Positions 26,955 through 38,931 of a stretch of 64,000 nucleotides of DNA are shown here, piece by piece. The position numbers and the translations under genes are program-made. The notes under the pieces were generated by a model, which ran no database searches, was not told where the DNA came from, and saw only the letters and a program-made list of their open reading frames with translations. Each line of letters starts with the position of its first letter. The first letter of the stretch is position 1. Origin of the DNA: Sphaerimonospora thailandensis (GTDB taxonomy: Bacteria > Actinomycetota > Actinomycetes > Streptosporangiales > Streptosporangiaceae); contig NZ_BOOG01000008.1 in NCBI RefSeq assembly GCF_016863115.1, positions 124,001-188,000 on the forward strand, given 5' to 3'.

Positions 26955-29459
26955 GTGAAGGCCGTCGTGATGGCGGGCGGGGAGGGGACTCGGCTGCGGC
27001 CGATGACCGCCAACCAGCCCAAGCCGATGCTCCCCATCATCAACCGGCCAATCATGGAGCATGTGCTGCGGCTGCTGAAACGGCACGGCTTCACCGAGAC
27101 CGTGGTCACCGTGCAGTTCCTGGCCGCGCTCATCCGCAACTACTTCGGCGACGGCGACGAGCTGGGCATGACCCTGCACTACGCCACCGAGGAGGTGCCG
27201 CTCGGCACCGCCGGGAGCGTGAAGAACGCCGCGGACAGGCTGCGCGACGAGCGGTTCCTGGTGATCTCCGGCGACGCGCTCACCGACATCGACCTGACCG
27301 ACATGCTCCGCTTCCACCGGGAGAACCGCGCACTGGTCACGATCGGGCTCAAGCGGGTGCCCAACCCGCTCGAGTTCGGGATCATCATCGTGGACGAGGA
27401 CGGGCGGATCCAGCGCTTCCTGGAGAAGCCCACCTGGGGGCAGGTGTTCTCCGACACCGTGAACACCGGCATCTACATCATGGAGCCGTCGGTGCTCGAC
27501 GAGATCGCCCCCGGGCAGCCCGTCGACTGGTCGGCCGAGGTCTTCCCCAAGCTGCTCGACCGGGGCAGCCGGCTGTTCGGCTACGTCGCCGAGGGCTACT
27601 GGGAGGACGTGGGCACCCATGAGAGCTACCTGAAGGCGCACGCCGACGTCCTGGAAGGCAAGGTCAAGGTCGACTTCGACGCGTTCGAACTGGCGCCCGG
27701 AGTGTGGGCGGCCGAGGGCGCCTCGGTCGACCCGGAGGCGGTGCTCAAGGGGCCGCTCTACATCGGCGGCTACGCGAAGGTCGAGGCCGGCGCCGAGCTG
27801 CGGGAGTACACCGTGCTCGGCAGCAACGCGGTCGTCAAGGAGGGCGCGTTCCTGCACCGCGCGGTCGTCAGCGACAACGTCTACGTCGGTCCCGCCGCCC
27901 ACCTGCGCGGATGCGTGATCGGCAAGAACACCGACGTGATGACCGGGGCCCGCATCGAGGAGAACGCCGTCGTCGGAGACGAGTGCGTCATCGAGGCGGA
28001 GGCGTACGTCTCCTCCGGTGTGAAGATCTACCCGTTCAAGACGATCGAGGCGGGCACGGTCGTCAACACCAGCGTCATCTGGGAGTCGCGCGGCCAGCGC
28101 AGCCTGTTCGGCCCGCGTGGCGTCTCCGGGCTGGTCAACGTGGAGATCACTCCCGAGCTGTGCGTACGGCTGGCCGGCGCCTACGCCACCACGCTGCGCA
28201 AGGGCGACACGGTCGTCACGTCCCGTGACGTCTCCCGCGCGGCCCGGGCGCTGAAGCGGGCGGTGATCAGCGCGCTCAACTCCAGCGCGATCAACGTGAT
28301 CGACCTGGAGGCCGCGGCCCTGCCGGTCGCCCGCTTCCACACCTCGCGCGAGCACGTCAAGGGCGGGGTGGCCCTGCGGACCACGCCGGGCGACCCGCAG
28401 AGCGTCGACATCGTGTTCATGGACGAGGCGGGGGCCGACCTGTCCCAGGCCGCCCAGCGGAAGCTGGAGCGGGTCTTCTCGCGGCAGGAGTACCGCAGGG
28501 CGTTCCCCGGCGAGATCGCCGAGCTCACCTTCCCGGCCAGGACCGTCGACACCTACACCCGGGAACTGCTGCGCTGCGTCGACATGAGCGGGGTCAAGGA
28601 CGCCGAGATGAAGGTCGTGGTCGACTGCGCCGGCGGCACGGCCTCGCTCGTGCTGCCCAGCCTGCTCGGCCGGGCGGGCGTCGACGTGCTGACCGTCAAC
28701 GGCCGGCTCGACGACGCCTCGCCGACCGAGACCCTCGCCGAGCGCCGCCGGGACCTGCAGCGCCTCGCCGAACTGGTGGCCTCGTCCCGGGCCGCCTTCG
28801 GCGTGCGGTTCGACCCGGTGGGCGAGCGGATCTCCCTGGTGGACGAGCTGGGCCGGCTGATCAGCGAGGAGCGGGCGCTGCTGGTGGTCCTCGATCTGGT
28901 CGCCGCCGAGCGCCGGGGCGGCCGGGTGGCCCTGCCGGTCACCACGACCCGGGTGGCCGAGATGGTCTGCCGGTTCCACGGAGTCCAGGTCGACTGGACG
29001 GCGACCAGCCTGGACACGCTGACCCGTGCGGCGCGCCATCCCGACACGGTCTTCGCCGGCGACGGCCGCGGCGGTTTCATCGTCCCCGAGTTCGCCCCCA
29101 CGCTGGACGGCCCGGCGGTGTTCCTGCGCCTGCTCGGCCTGGTCGCGCGGACCCGGCTGTCGCTCAGCCAGATCGACGCCCGCATCCCGGAGGCCAGGTT
29201 GCTCAAGCGCACGGTCCCCACCCCGTGGGCGCACAAGGGGACCGTGATGCGCTCGGTGGTCGAGGCGGCCGAGGACCGGAGCCTGGACACCACGGACGGC
29301 GTGCGGATCGTGGAGGACGACGGGAGCTGGGCCCTCGTGCTGCCCGACCCGGCCGAGGCCGTCACCCACCTGTGGGCCGAGAGCCACGACATGGACACCG
29401 CCCAGGCTCTGCTGGAGCGCTGGGCCGCCGTCGTCGAGCGGGCGGCCGGCGCCCCGTGA
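26955..29459 (+). CDS. Mannose-1-phosphate guanylyltransferase with degenerate phosphomannomutase domain
   Basis: An 834-residue fusion. Residues 1-235 are a nucleotidyltransferase ([37 protein letters not shown]), making GDP-mannose or a related NDP-sugar. Residues 245-370 are a left-handed beta-helix of hexapeptide repeats. Residues 380-830 follow the alpha-D-phosphohexomutase fold. The usual TASHNP serine loop is replaced by [10 protein letters not shown] and the DGDxDR metal loop by FDPVGERI, so mutase activity is unlikely. GTG 26955 sits 3 nt after the pgsA2 stop. The same fusion is common in actinobacteria next to pgsA2. Confidence 0.88.
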   Translation: MKAVVMAGGEGTRLRPMTANQPKPMLPIINRPIMEHVLRLLKRHGFTETVVTVQFLAALIRNYFGDGDELGMTLHYATEEVPLGTAGSVKNAADRLRDERFLVISGDALTDIDLTDMLRFHRENRALVTIGLKRVPNPLEFGIIIVDEDGRIQRFLEKPTWGQVFSDTVNTGIYIMEPSVLDEIAPGQPVDWSAEVFPKLLDRGSRLFGYVAEGYWEDVGTHESYLKAHADVLEGKVKVDFDAFELAPGVWAAEGASVDPEAVLKGPLYIGGYAKVEAGAELREYTVLGSNAVVKEGAFLHRAVVSDNVYVGPAAHLRGCVIGKNTDVMTGARIEENAVVGDECVIEAEAYVSSGVKIYPFKTIEAGTVVNTSVIWESRGQRSLFGPRGVSGLVNVEITPELCVRLAGAYATTLRKGDTVVTSRDVSRAARALKRAVISALNSSAINVIDLEAAALPVARFHTSREHVKGGVALRTTPGDPQSVDIVFMDEAGADLSQAAQRKLERVFSRQEYRRAFPGEIAELTFPARTVDTYTRELLRCVDMSGVKDAEMKVVVDCAGGTASLVLPSLLGRAGVDVLTVNGRLDDASPTETLAERRRDLQRLAELVASSRAAFGVRFDPVGERISLVDELGRLISEERALLVVLDLVAAERRGGRVALPVTTTRVAEMVCRFHGVQVDWTATSLDTLTRAARHPDTVFAGDGRGGFIVPEFAPTLDGPAVFLRLLGLVARTRLSLSQIDARIPEARLLKRTVPTPWAHKGTVMRSVVEAAEDRSLDTTDGVRIVEDDGSWALVLPDPAEAVTHLWAESHDMDTAQALLERWAAVVERAAGAP

Positions 29460-29627
29460 GGGAGGGCGGGCGGGTGGTCCGTGTGTGGCGGGATGGACCT
29501 TGAACGTATGCTGGCTGTAGCGTTGGTCAGTCCACGCCCCAGCCATGCTTCTTGACCTTGATCCTTGATCAGCGTAAGTTGCGGCATTCGCAGTCCGAGC
29601 AAGTCGTGAGAGAGGCCGAGCCGATCG

Positions 29628-30131
29628 ATGCCCAGCGTCTACTGCACGCAGTGCGGTCATGCCAACCCCGAGGATGCCCGTTTCTGTTCACGATGCGGTT
29701 CGCCGCTGAGCGCACCGGCGCCCGTCGCAGCCGACACCACCTCCACGATCTCGCTTGAGGCGCTGGAGGCCGAGGCGGGGCAGACCCTGCTGCCGGACAG
29801 GACGGCGGTGGAACGGCTCCCGCCGGGCACCGCGCTGCTCGTCGTCATGCGCGGGCCCAACGCGGGGAGTCGTTTTCTGCTGGACAGCGATCTCACTACG
29901 GCGGGTCGTCACCCGGAAAGCGACATTTTCCTGGACGATGTAACCGTGTCCAGGAGGCACGTGGAGTTCTACCGGCGCGGCGGCCAGTTCACCGTGCGTG
30001 ACGTCGGCAGCCTCAACGGCACCTACGTCAACCGGGAGCGCATCGAGGAGTCCCCGCTCACGGGCGGCGACGAGGTGCAGATCGGCAAGTTCCGGCTGGT
30101 GTTCCTCACGCGTGGCTCTGGAGGGCTGTGA
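29628..30131 (+). CDS. garA: GarA-like FHA-domain regulator
   Basis: A 167-residue protein. A zinc ribbon (CTQCGH...CSRCGS, residues 6-24) precedes a Thr-rich segment DTTSTISLEALE that corresponds to the kinase-phosphorylated ETTSVF motif of GarA/OdhI. A FHA domain (about 75-150; GRHPESDIFLDD, VSRRHVEF, LNGTYVN) follows. Phosphorylated GarA binds its own FHA domain and stops inhibiting 2-oxoglutarate dehydrogenase and glutamate dehydrogenase. It is the first gene of the garA-ftsR-DUF151-merR run. The ATG at 29628 has a distant GAGAGAGG. Confidence 0.87.
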   Translation: MPSVYCTQCGHANPEDARFCSRCGSPLSAPAPVAADTTSTISLEALEAEAGQTLLPDRTAVERLPPGTALLVVMRGPNAGSRFLLDSDLTTAGRHPESDIFLDDVTVSRRHVEFYRRGGQFTVRDVGSLNGTYVNRERIEESPLTGGDEVQIGKFRLVFLTRGSGGL

Positions 30132-30150
30132 TCGCTGAGGAGGGGGGATC

Positions 30151-30816
30151 ATGGGCGCGCAGGCCATAAGGGCGTTCATGAGCATCGGGGAGGTGCTCGC
30201 CCTGCTGCAGGGGGAGTTCCCCGACATCACCATCTCCAAGATCCGCTTCCTGGAGGGTGAGGGGCTCATCGAGCCGCAGCGGAGCCCGTCGGGCTACCGC
30301 AAGTTCACGCGTCTCGACGTCGAGCGGCTGCGCTACATCCTCACCGCGCAGCGCGACCACTACCTGCCCCTCCGCGTGATCAAGGATCATCTGGACGAGC
30401 AGGCCGCCCGCCCGCGCCCGGTGCCCGCCGGGACCGCCGGGGCGCCTCCCGTACGGCTGAGCCGGGAGGAACTGATCGAGGCGGCGGGCATCGACGAGGA
30501 GACGCTCGCCGAGATGGAGAGCTTCGGTCTCGTCGCCTCCGTCGCCCGTCACTACGACGGGGAGGCGCTGGAGGTGGCCCGCAGCGTGGCGGCGCTGGCG
30601 AAGTTCGGCCTGCACCCCAGGCACCTTCGGGCCGTCAGAGCCGCGGTGGAGCGGGAGGCGGGCCTGATCGAGCAGGCGGTGGCCCCGTTGATGCGCCGCC
30701 GGGCGCCCGGCGCGATCGCGCAGGCGGACGAGACCGCCAGGGAGATCTCCGGACTTCTTCAAGAATTACACAACGCGTTACTTCGTGGCAGTGTTCGCGG
30801 CATTCAGGGGCGGTGA
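30151..30816 (+). CDS. ftsR: MerR-family regulator FtsR
   Basis: A 221-residue protein with an N-terminal MerR winged helix (about 10-80; LLQGEFPDITISKIRFLEGEGLIEPQR, SGYRKF) and a long C-terminal helical region instead of a ligand domain. Orthologues (Rv1828, corynebacterial FtsR) activate ftsZ and other cell-division genes. The start ATG at 30151 has GGAGGGG upstream; the gene follows garA by 19 nt. Family assignment rests on sequence and on the conserved neighbourhood. Confidence 0.87.
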   Translation: MGAQAIRAFMSIGEVLALLQGEFPDITISKIRFLEGEGLIEPQRSPSGYRKFTRLDVERLRYILTAQRDHYLPLRVIKDHLDEQAARPRPVPAGTAGAPPVRLSREELIEAAGIDEETLAEMESFGLVASVARHYDGEALEVARSVAALAKFGLHPRHLRAVRAAVEREAGLIEQAVAPLMRRRAPGAIAQADETAREISGLLQELHNALLRGSVRGIQGR

Positions 30817-30892
30817 CCGGCATATGCGGTCGGTCCCGGGTGTTACGTTGAATGCCTGGTGATATGTCGCGACGCTTGAGACGGAGCCGCCC

Positions 30893-31363
30893 GTGTTGCA
30901 GATGGAGGTCGTGGGGGTTCGCGTTGAGATGCCCACCAACCAGCCGATTGTCCTGTTGAAGGAGACGAGCGGCGATCGGTATCTACCGATCTGGATAGGC
31001 ATGACCGAGGCGACCGCCATCGCATTGGCTCAGGCGGAGGAGCCGCCGCCGAGGCCGCTCACCCATGACTTGTTCCGTGACGTGCTCGAGGCCCTGGGGG
31101 TGCGGCTGCGCACCGTCAACATCGTCGCGCTCCGTGACGGGATCTTCTTCGCCGATCTGGTGTTCTCCAACGGCGTGGAGGTGAGCGCCCGGCCGTCGGA
31201 CTCGATCGCGCTGGCGCTGCGCACGGGGGCGACGATCTACGCCAGCGAGGACGTGGTTCAGGAGGCGGGTGTGAGCATGCCCGACGACCAGGAGGACGAG
31301 GTCGAGAAGTTCCGCCAGTTCCTGGACAAAATCACTCCCGAAGACTTCGGCCGGGCGGGCTGA
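30893..31363 (+). CDS. Bifunctional nuclease (DUF151) domain protein
   Basis: A 156-residue protein with the DUF151/BFN domain over residues 1-125 (MEVVGVRVEMPTNQPIVLLKE, RYLPIWIGMTEATAIALAQ, RPSDSIALALRT). It is the orthologue of Rv1829. Plant and Thermotoga relatives have nuclease activity, but the bacterial role is unclear. GTG 30893 is the most likely start. It lies between the two MerR genes, as in mycobacteria. Confidence 0.87.
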   Translation: MLQMEVVGVRVEMPTNQPIVLLKETSGDRYLPIWIGMTEATAIALAQAEEPPPRPLTHDLFRDVLEALGVRLRTVNIVALRDGIFFADLVFSNGVEVSARPSDSIALALRTGATIYASEDVVQEAGVSMPDDQEDEVEKFRQFLDKITPEDFGRAG

Positions 31364-31518
31364 CGTGCCGGTCGATTTCGGGAGATTACGCTTTACGACG
31401 CGCCGGACGGGGTCGTTGACTGACGATGCCCCCAGTCCTACGGTGCAAGGGAAACCACGGTTGTAATTCACGAACCCCCAGATCAGACCGTGGGATGAGA
31501 GAAAGCCGGAGGTCCGCA

Positions 31519-32136
31519 GTGGCGGTCAGCAGCGGCGAGGGTAAGTCGGCCGGCCAGCACGACCCGGTCCGGCAGTCGGCGCGGGAGCGCGCCGGCGAGC
31601 AGGGTCTGCTGTTCGACGAGCGGCCGACCGCGCTGCCCGATGACATCGGATACCGCGGTCCCACGGCATGCGCCGCGGCCGGGATCACCTACCGGCAACT
31701 CGACTACTGGGCGCGTACCGAGCTCGTCCTGCCGACGATAAGAGCCGCCCAGGGATCGGGGTCGCAGCGACTGTACAGCTTCCGCGACATCCTCGTCCTG
31801 AAAGTCGTCAAACGCCTCCTCGACACCGGCGTCTCGCTGCAGCAGATACGCACCGCCGTACGGCACCTGCGGGACCGGGGGGTCAACGACCTGGCCCAGA
31901 TCACGTTGATGAGCGACGGGGTGAGCGTCTATGAGTGCACCTCGGCCGACGAGGTGATCGACCTGCTGCAGGGCGGGCAGGGCGTGTTCGGCATCGCGCT
32001 GGGCCGGGTCTGGCGTGAGGTGGAGGGGTCGCTCGCCGAGCTGCCGGGCGAGCGGGCGGAAGCCGCCTCCGATGCGGAGGGTGACCATCCGGCGGACGAA
32101 CTGGCCCGGCGTCGTAAGGCTCGCAAGACCGGATGA
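31519..32136 (+). CDS. MerR-family transcriptional regulator (Rv1830-like)
   Basis: A 205-residue protein with a MerR helix-turn-helix (about 40-110; TACAAAGITYRQLDYWARTELVLPTI, GSQRLYSF, ILVLKVVKRLLDTGVSLQQI) and a C-terminal region of the type found in Rv1830, linked there to cell division and drug tolerance. GTG 31519 was chosen because GGAGG lies six bases upstream; the open frame starts earlier without a ribosome site. The glycine riboswitch begins about 80 nt downstream. Confidence 0.85.
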   Translation: MAVSSGEGKSAGQHDPVRQSARERAGEQGLLFDERPTALPDDIGYRGPTACAAAGITYRQLDYWARTELVLPTIRAAQGSGSQRLYSFRDILVLKVVKRLLDTGVSLQQIRTAVRHLRDRGVNDLAQITLMSDGVSVYECTSADEVIDLLQGGQGVFGIALGRVWREVEGSLAELPGERAEAASDAEGDHPADELARRRKARKTG

Positions 32137-32217
32137 ACAAGACCGGATAACAAGATCGGATAAAGGGACCGCGGATGGTGGTCCGGATTCCGGGTAACGG
32201 TAGAGTGAATACGGCCG

Positions 32218-32425
32218 ACGACCACGTGCGGGAGAGACCCCTGGCGGCAGGGGCGCCGAAGGAGCAACCTCCCCGGAATCTCTCAGGCATCCGTACCGCA
32301 CGGACGAGGCGACTCTGAAAAGCGGGCGCACCAGCCAGGTGGGCCTCACCGAAGGGGAAAGCCGGGACCGGATCGGCCCGGTGAAGCTCTCAGGTCCGAT
32401 GACAGAGGGGGAGACCGCACACGCC
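32218..32425 (+). ncRNA. Tandem glycine riboswitch
   Basis: Two adjacent glycine aptamers. Aptamer 1 (about 32226-32312) shows GCGGGAGAGACC, GCGCCGAAGGAGCAA, GAATCTCTCAGGC and GACTCTGAAAAGC. Aptamer 2 (about 32320-32420) shows CTCACCGAAGGGGAAAGCC, GAAGCTCTCAGG and ATGACAGAGGGG. These are the conserved J and P3a elements of the family. The element ends about 30 nt before the gcvP start, so glycine should switch expression of the cleavage-system P protein. Confidence 0.93.
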
Positions 32426-32455
32426 TGGTCTCGACCCGCCCGGGAGGCCCCTGTC

Positions 32456-35320
<2,865 letters not shown>

Positions 35321-35419
35321 GTCCGTACGGCTTGGCGCATGTCGGTCCCGCCCGGTGGTCGCCCGCACTAGGATCCTGGTGATCGTTTCCTGTCCCCAGA
35401 TCCGATGCGAGGCCCCTCG

Positions 35420-35992
35420 ATGACGGCCATCGACCCCGGGCGGCTCGACCATGCCCACCGGCTTGCCCAGGCCCACCAGTTGACGCGGTCCGGCGACCTG
35501 GACGGCGCCGCCGCGATCTTCGCGGAGCTGGCCGAGGACGAGGCGTCGCCGGACCGGACTGAGGCGGGCGCCGGACTGTCGGCCGTCGCCGAGCGGATGG
35601 CGGAGCTGCTGCTGGAGGAGGGCGATCCGGGGCAGGCGGCGGACGTTCTGGTCCGGGCGCTGTCCGTCGACGCCGTGGCCGACGTGGCCGACGCGGCACG
35701 CCTGCGGGTGCTGCTCGGCATAGCCCACCTCGAACTGGCGTGTGCCGAGTTCGCCGCCGCGGTCGAGGACGGCCGCGGCGAGGGCGCCGACGCCGACACC
35801 GGCGCCCTCGCCATCGAACTGCTGGCCAGGACGCTGCCGCTGCGCGGCCGCGACGCCGACGCCGAGACCGTCTGGCGCTACGGCCTGGACCACCCGGACC
35901 AGGCCCTGGCCGAGCAGGTGCGGCTCCGCCTCGGCCGGGACGTCCGGCCCGCCGTGTCGGCGACCCCGAAATCCCCCGAGAGCACTCCCTGA
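35420..35992 (+). CDS. TPR-like hypothetical protein
   Basis: A 190-residue, Ala/Glu-rich, fully helical protein. Repeating helix pairs (AHRLAQAHQLTRSGDLDGAAAIFAELAED; ADVLVRALSVDAVADVADAARLRVLLGIAHLEL, shown in part) fit tetratricopeptide-type repeats. No catalytic motif or signal peptide is seen. The ATG at 35420 has only a weak GAGG; an in-frame ATG at 35405 is an alternative. Likely a protein-interaction scaffold; role unknown. Confidence 0.65.
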   Translation: MTAIDPGRLDHAHRLAQAHQLTRSGDLDGAAAIFAELAEDEASPDRTEAGAGLSAVAERMAELLLEEGDPGQAADVLVRALSVDAVADVADAARLRVLLGIAHLELACAEFAAAVEDGRGEGADADTGALAIELLARTLPLRGRDADAETVWRYGLDHPDQALAEQVRLRLGRDVRPAVSATPKSPESTP

Positions 35993-35993
35993 G

Positions 35994-36494
35994 TCAGCGC
36001 TGCCTGCGCCGGCCCAGGGCGTAGGCCAGGTTGACGGCGACGATGCCGCCCCAGGCCAGCAGCAGCCCGGGGGTCCCGGCGCTGCCCACGGCGATCCCCG
36101 TGAGCGGGATCCCCAGGGCGAGTGACCCCATCGCCACGCCCACCCCACTGTCCTTCTTCTGGGGAGGCGGCGTCTGCTGCTGGTGAGGCCCCAGCTGATA
36201 GTGCGCCTGGGCCGCCACCTCGTTGCGTACCCGTGCCCCGATCTCCACGTCGAGCTTGTCGAGGAACGAGTCGACCAGGGCGTCCTCGTACTCCGGCCCC
36301 AGGTCCCGCCGCGCGGCCAGGACGGCGCGAAGATCCTCGCGCGTCGACGGGGCGACGGGCTGCGGCGGGTGGGCCTGCGGGGGGTAGGGCTGCTGAGGCT
36401 GCGGCCAGGCGGGCGTGGGCTGGGCCGTCGTGGGATGGCCAGCGTTGGGGTGGCCCGTTCCGGGCGGCTGCGATGCTGTTTCCGGCACCTTCAC
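35994..36494 (-). CDS. Pro/Gln-rich membrane-anchored hypothetical protein
   Basis: A 166-residue protein. Residues 1-50 are Pro/Gln/Ala low-complexity. Residues 52-92 form a helical domain (REDLRAVLAARRDLGPEYEDALVDSFLDKLDVEIGARV, shown in part) resembling the DUF1707-like segment of actinobacterial membrane proteins. Two hydrophobic helices close the protein (GSLALGIPLTGIAVG, GLLLAWGGIVAVNLAYAL). GTG 36494 was chosen to give a compact protein. It diverges from the hydrolase gene at 36582. Confidence 0.7.
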   Translation of the reverse strand: MKVPETASQPPGTGHPNAGHPTTAQPTPAWPQPQQPYPPQAHPPQPVAPSTREDLRAVLAARRDLGPEYEDALVDSFLDKLDVEIGARVRNEVAAQAHYQLGPHQQQTPPPQKKDSGVGVAMGSLALGIPLTGIAVGSAGTPGLLLAWGGIVAVNLAYALGRRRQR

Positions 36495-36581
36495 ATTCTG
36501 CCTCTTGCGCGGGCGGGGCGGTGTCCTCCGTTGGTAGGGGCGGTCGTTCCTGCTGAAGGCGGAGGCGATACGGTCATCCTC

Positions 36582-37202
36582 GTGGAGATCGAGACCCCGT
36601 ACGGCCCGGCGCTGGCCGAGGTGGACGAGGTGCCCGATCCCAGGCTGCTGCTGGTGCTGACCCACGGCTCGGCCGGCGGGGTCGACGCCCCCGACCTGGT
36701 GGCCGTACGGGACGCCGTGCTGGAGATCGGCGGCACCGTGGCCCGGGTCGTCCAGCCGTTCCGGATGCGCGGCGCCCGGGCTCCCGGCTCGGCGGCCAAG
36801 CAGGATGAGGCGTGGCTGGCGGTCGTGGCCGCGCTGCGCGAGCGCCACCCCGGACTGACGCTTGTCCAGGGCGGGCGGAGCAACGGGGCGAGGGTGGCCT
36901 GCCGTACGGCACGGGCCGCCGGAGCGGCAGGGGTGATCGCATTGGCGTTCCCGCTGCACCCCCCGGGCAGGCCGGAACGCTCACGTGCGGAGGAGCTCAG
37001 GCAGGCGGGAACACCCGTACTGGTGATCAATGGAGATCGCGACCCGTTCGGCGTCCCGGACGAGGCGGACGCCGAACGTCTGGTGATCCTGCCGGGGGAG
37101 GCGCACGATCTGAAGAAGGACCCCGCGCGGGTGGGCGCTGAGGCCGCGCGGTGGCTGCTGGGGCTGCGGGAACCGCTGAGGCTGCCGGGGGAGCGGCCGT
37201 GA
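36582..37202 (+). CDS. Alpha/beta hydrolase family protein (KANL3/Tex30-like)
   Basis: A 206-residue small alpha/beta hydrolase. It has oxyanion strand LLVLTHGSAGGVD, nucleophile elbow QGGRSNGARVA (Ser in GRSNG), acid in INGDRDPFG and catalytic His in LPGEAHDLK. This matches the dienelactone-hydrolase-like KANL3/Tex30 group, whose substrates are unknown. GTG 36582 was chosen by domain boundary; GGAGG lies 17 nt upstream, further than usual. Confidence 0.78.
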   Translation: MEIETPYGPALAEVDEVPDPRLLLVLTHGSAGGVDAPDLVAVRDAVLEIGGTVARVVQPFRMRGARAPGSAAKQDEAWLAVVAALRERHPGLTLVQGGRSNGARVACRTARAAGAAGVIALAFPLHPPGRPERSRAEELRQAGTPVLVINGDRDPFGVPDEADAERLVILPGEAHDLKKDPARVGAEAARWLLGLREPLRLPGERP

Positions 37203-37207
37203 GGGGC

Positions 37208-37408
37208 TCAGGCGGCGTTGGCGGTCATGTCGGTGGGGCGATGCGGGGCGATGACGCCGCCGTCGGGCAGCAGCTCACCGGTGTCCTCGAACAGCACGAC
37301 ACCGTTGCAGAGCAGGCTCCAACCCTGCTCCGGATGGATCGCTATCGTACGCGCGGCTTCGCGGTCCTTCGCTTCAGCGCTGGGACAGGCCGGTTCATGA
37401 GGGCACAT
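37208..37408 (-). CDS. DUF5999 family small protein
   Basis: A 66-residue protein strongly conserved in actinobacteria. It opens MCPHEPACPSAEAKDREAA with three Cys/His that could bind a metal, then HPEQGWSLLCNGVVLFEDTG and ELLPDGGVIAPHRP. Function is unknown. It converges closely (5 nt) with the hydrolase gene. Confidence 0.88.
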   Translation of the reverse strand: MCPHEPACPSAEAKDREAARTIAIHPEQGWSLLCNGVVLFEDTGELLPDGGVIAPHRPTDMTANAA

Positions 37409-37731
37409 CGCCGGGGCTCCGTGTCTTTCTCGTTCGCTCGCTGGTTCGGGAGAACGAGCGTATGGGGTTGACGTTGTGACAGCCGAACACTGGACTACAC
37501 CAGTCTGCGGCGTGGCCGCATCAAAGTGACATAGTCCGTTCGGGCGGTTTCCGCCGGTCGGGGGCTCGCGCCGCTACCGGATCGCGACCCGAGCAGACGG
37601 ATGACTGGCCCCGTCTGGCCGGACCGCTCCCGAACAGGCTGTGGCACACCTGATGTGACCCAGTACGCAAGAGTGCCTCACGGACGATAACGGTCCAACT
37701 TCGACACGCCGACCGTCCGGTAACTGAGTTG
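37409..37731. other. Intergenic region, promoter of DUF5999 gene
   Basis: This 323-nt gap between two minus-strand genes must contain the DUF5999 promoter. A weak dyad ACTGG-N6-CCAGT (about 37492-37507) is the only pattern noted. No credible small gene. Confidence 0.45.
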
Positions 37732-38331
37732 TTATCCGCCGAGCCCGGCGATGAGGGCGTCGAGACCCTGCTCGAACTCCCGCTCGCCCTCGGCCGTACG
37801 CGCGTCCCTGACGTCGGCGTCGGGGTCGGCCCAGCCGGACTGCTGGACCTCGACGGCGACGCTGCCGAAGACGTAGGCGCGCAGGGCACGCACCGCGGCC
37901 GGCGCCGCGTCGCCGAGCCCGGCCTCCCGCAACTGCTCGATCTGCTCGCCGATGGAGAGCAGCGCCGCCCCCTTTGGCGGTTTGACCAGGGCCAGCGACA
38001 GAACCCCCGGATGCGCCAGCAGTGCCGTACGGCTCGCGCCGGCCCAGGCCCGGGCCAGCTCCTGCCAGGAGAACGCGGCGCTGGATCCGTCGGCGCCGGA
38101 TCCGTCCGGGCCGGGCGCGACCTGAACGGCGGTGACGTGCTCGGCGAGCGCGTCCATCAGTGCCTCCTTGCCGCGGGGGAGGTGATGGTAGATGGCCATG
38201 GCCTCCACCTGGAGGGCGTCGCCGAGTCTGCGCATGGTCAGCCTGCGCAGCCCCTGTCCGTCGGCGATGTGCAGGGCGGCGTCGATGATGCGTTCCCGGG
38301 ACAGCGGGACGGGAGGGCGTTTGGCGGGCAT
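37732..38331 (-). CDS. TetR/AcrR-family transcriptional regulator
   Basis: A 199-residue repressor. The N-terminal helix-turn-helix (about 12-58) reads SRERIIDAALHIADGQGLRRLTMRRLGDALQVEAMAIYHHLPRGKEALMDAL (shown as SRERIIDAALHIA, LTMRRLGDALQV, AIYHHLPRGKEAL). The C-terminal helical domain is of the TetR_C_1 type and binds an unknown ligand. The start ATG at 38331 has a weak ribosome site. No efflux pump or enzyme gene flanks it divergently, so its target is not evident; the 38464 gene lies upstream in the opposite direction. Confidence 0.87.
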   Translation of the reverse strand: MPAKRPPVPLSRERIIDAALHIADGQGLRRLTMRRLGDALQVEAMAIYHHLPRGKEALMDALAEHVTAVQVAPGPDGSGADGSSAAFSWQELARAWAGASRTALLAHPGVLSLALVKPPKGAALLSIGEQIEQLREAGLGDAAPAAVRALRAYVFGSVAVEVQQSGWADPDADVRDARTAEGEREFEQGLDALIAGLGG

Positions 38332-38463
38332 GAGCCCCACGCTGCCACAGGTGACCTTACTTTGTAAACAGGGTGGGCTCGGTGTCCGCGATGTGCGGTG
38401 TCCACCGGGCAGCGCGTACCCTACCCAAGGGCGATGCGTTCGCCGGATCTGGAGGAGCTGACG

Positions 38464-38859
38464 ATGGCGTTTTTCCGTCCGCGGGTGAGCCGGGAGGCGG
38501 AAGTCCGCTACCACGCGGACCAGGAGATCGGGAAGGGCTTCACCGCCCTGCTGGAGAAGGCCCGGGAGGCCCAGAGGCACCTGCGTGCCGTGGAGGCCGC
38601 GGGCGGGTCCGTGGCGGAGCGGCGTGCAGCCGGGCTGGCGCTCGACCACGCACTCACCGCGGCGCTGCGGGCCGCCGAGGCCGGACAGCGGGCCACGCTC
38701 GGGATCAGGGGCTACGACAACCGCATCGCGCGGCGCAAGGCCAGGGCCACTCCTGACGGGGCGCTGTGGACGACGGAGGTCAGCCGCCTGCGCACGCTGC
38801 GGGAGGAGAACAAGCTGAACCTCCCGAGGATTCCCCAGGTCTACGCGGTGGCCCGCTGA
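38464..38859 (+). CDS. Hypothetical helical protein
   Basis: A 131-residue, charged, all-helical protein (EAEVRYHADQEIGKGFTALLEKAREAQ in part; Arg-rich middle; TTEVSRLRTLREENKLNLPRI). No domain is recognised. ATG 38464 follows GGAGG. It diverges from tetR and ends in a shared terminator with the sigma factor gene. Confidence 0.6.
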   Translation: MAFFRPRVSREAEVRYHADQEIGKGFTALLEKAREAQRHLRAVEAAGGSVAERRAAGLALDHALTAALRAAEAGQRATLGIRGYDNRIARRKARATPDGALWTTEVSRLRTLREENKLNLPRIPQVYAVAR

Positions 38860-38876
38860 GCGCGCATACCTAGACG

Positions 38877-38911
38877 CGTACGGCCCGCGCCGGGATGGCG
38901 CGGGCCGTACG
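38877..38911. terminator. Bidirectional terminator
   Basis: Perfect 15-bp arms CGTACGGCCCGCGCC / GGCGCGGGCCGTACG with a 5-nt loop, between convergent genes. Again both arms carry the GGCCGTACG motif. Confidence 0.82.
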
Positions 38912-38931
38912 TTCGACGTCGTTCCCGGGGA

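Noticed and set aside
26262-29660. An 1132-codon minus-strand open frame.
   Set aside because: Shadow of pgsA2 and the ManC fusion; no domain, and the opposite strand is clearly coding.
32339-32455. In-frame upstream starts that would lengthen GcvP by up to 39 residues.
   Set aside because: They lie inside the second glycine aptamer; ATG 32456 has a proper ribosome site.
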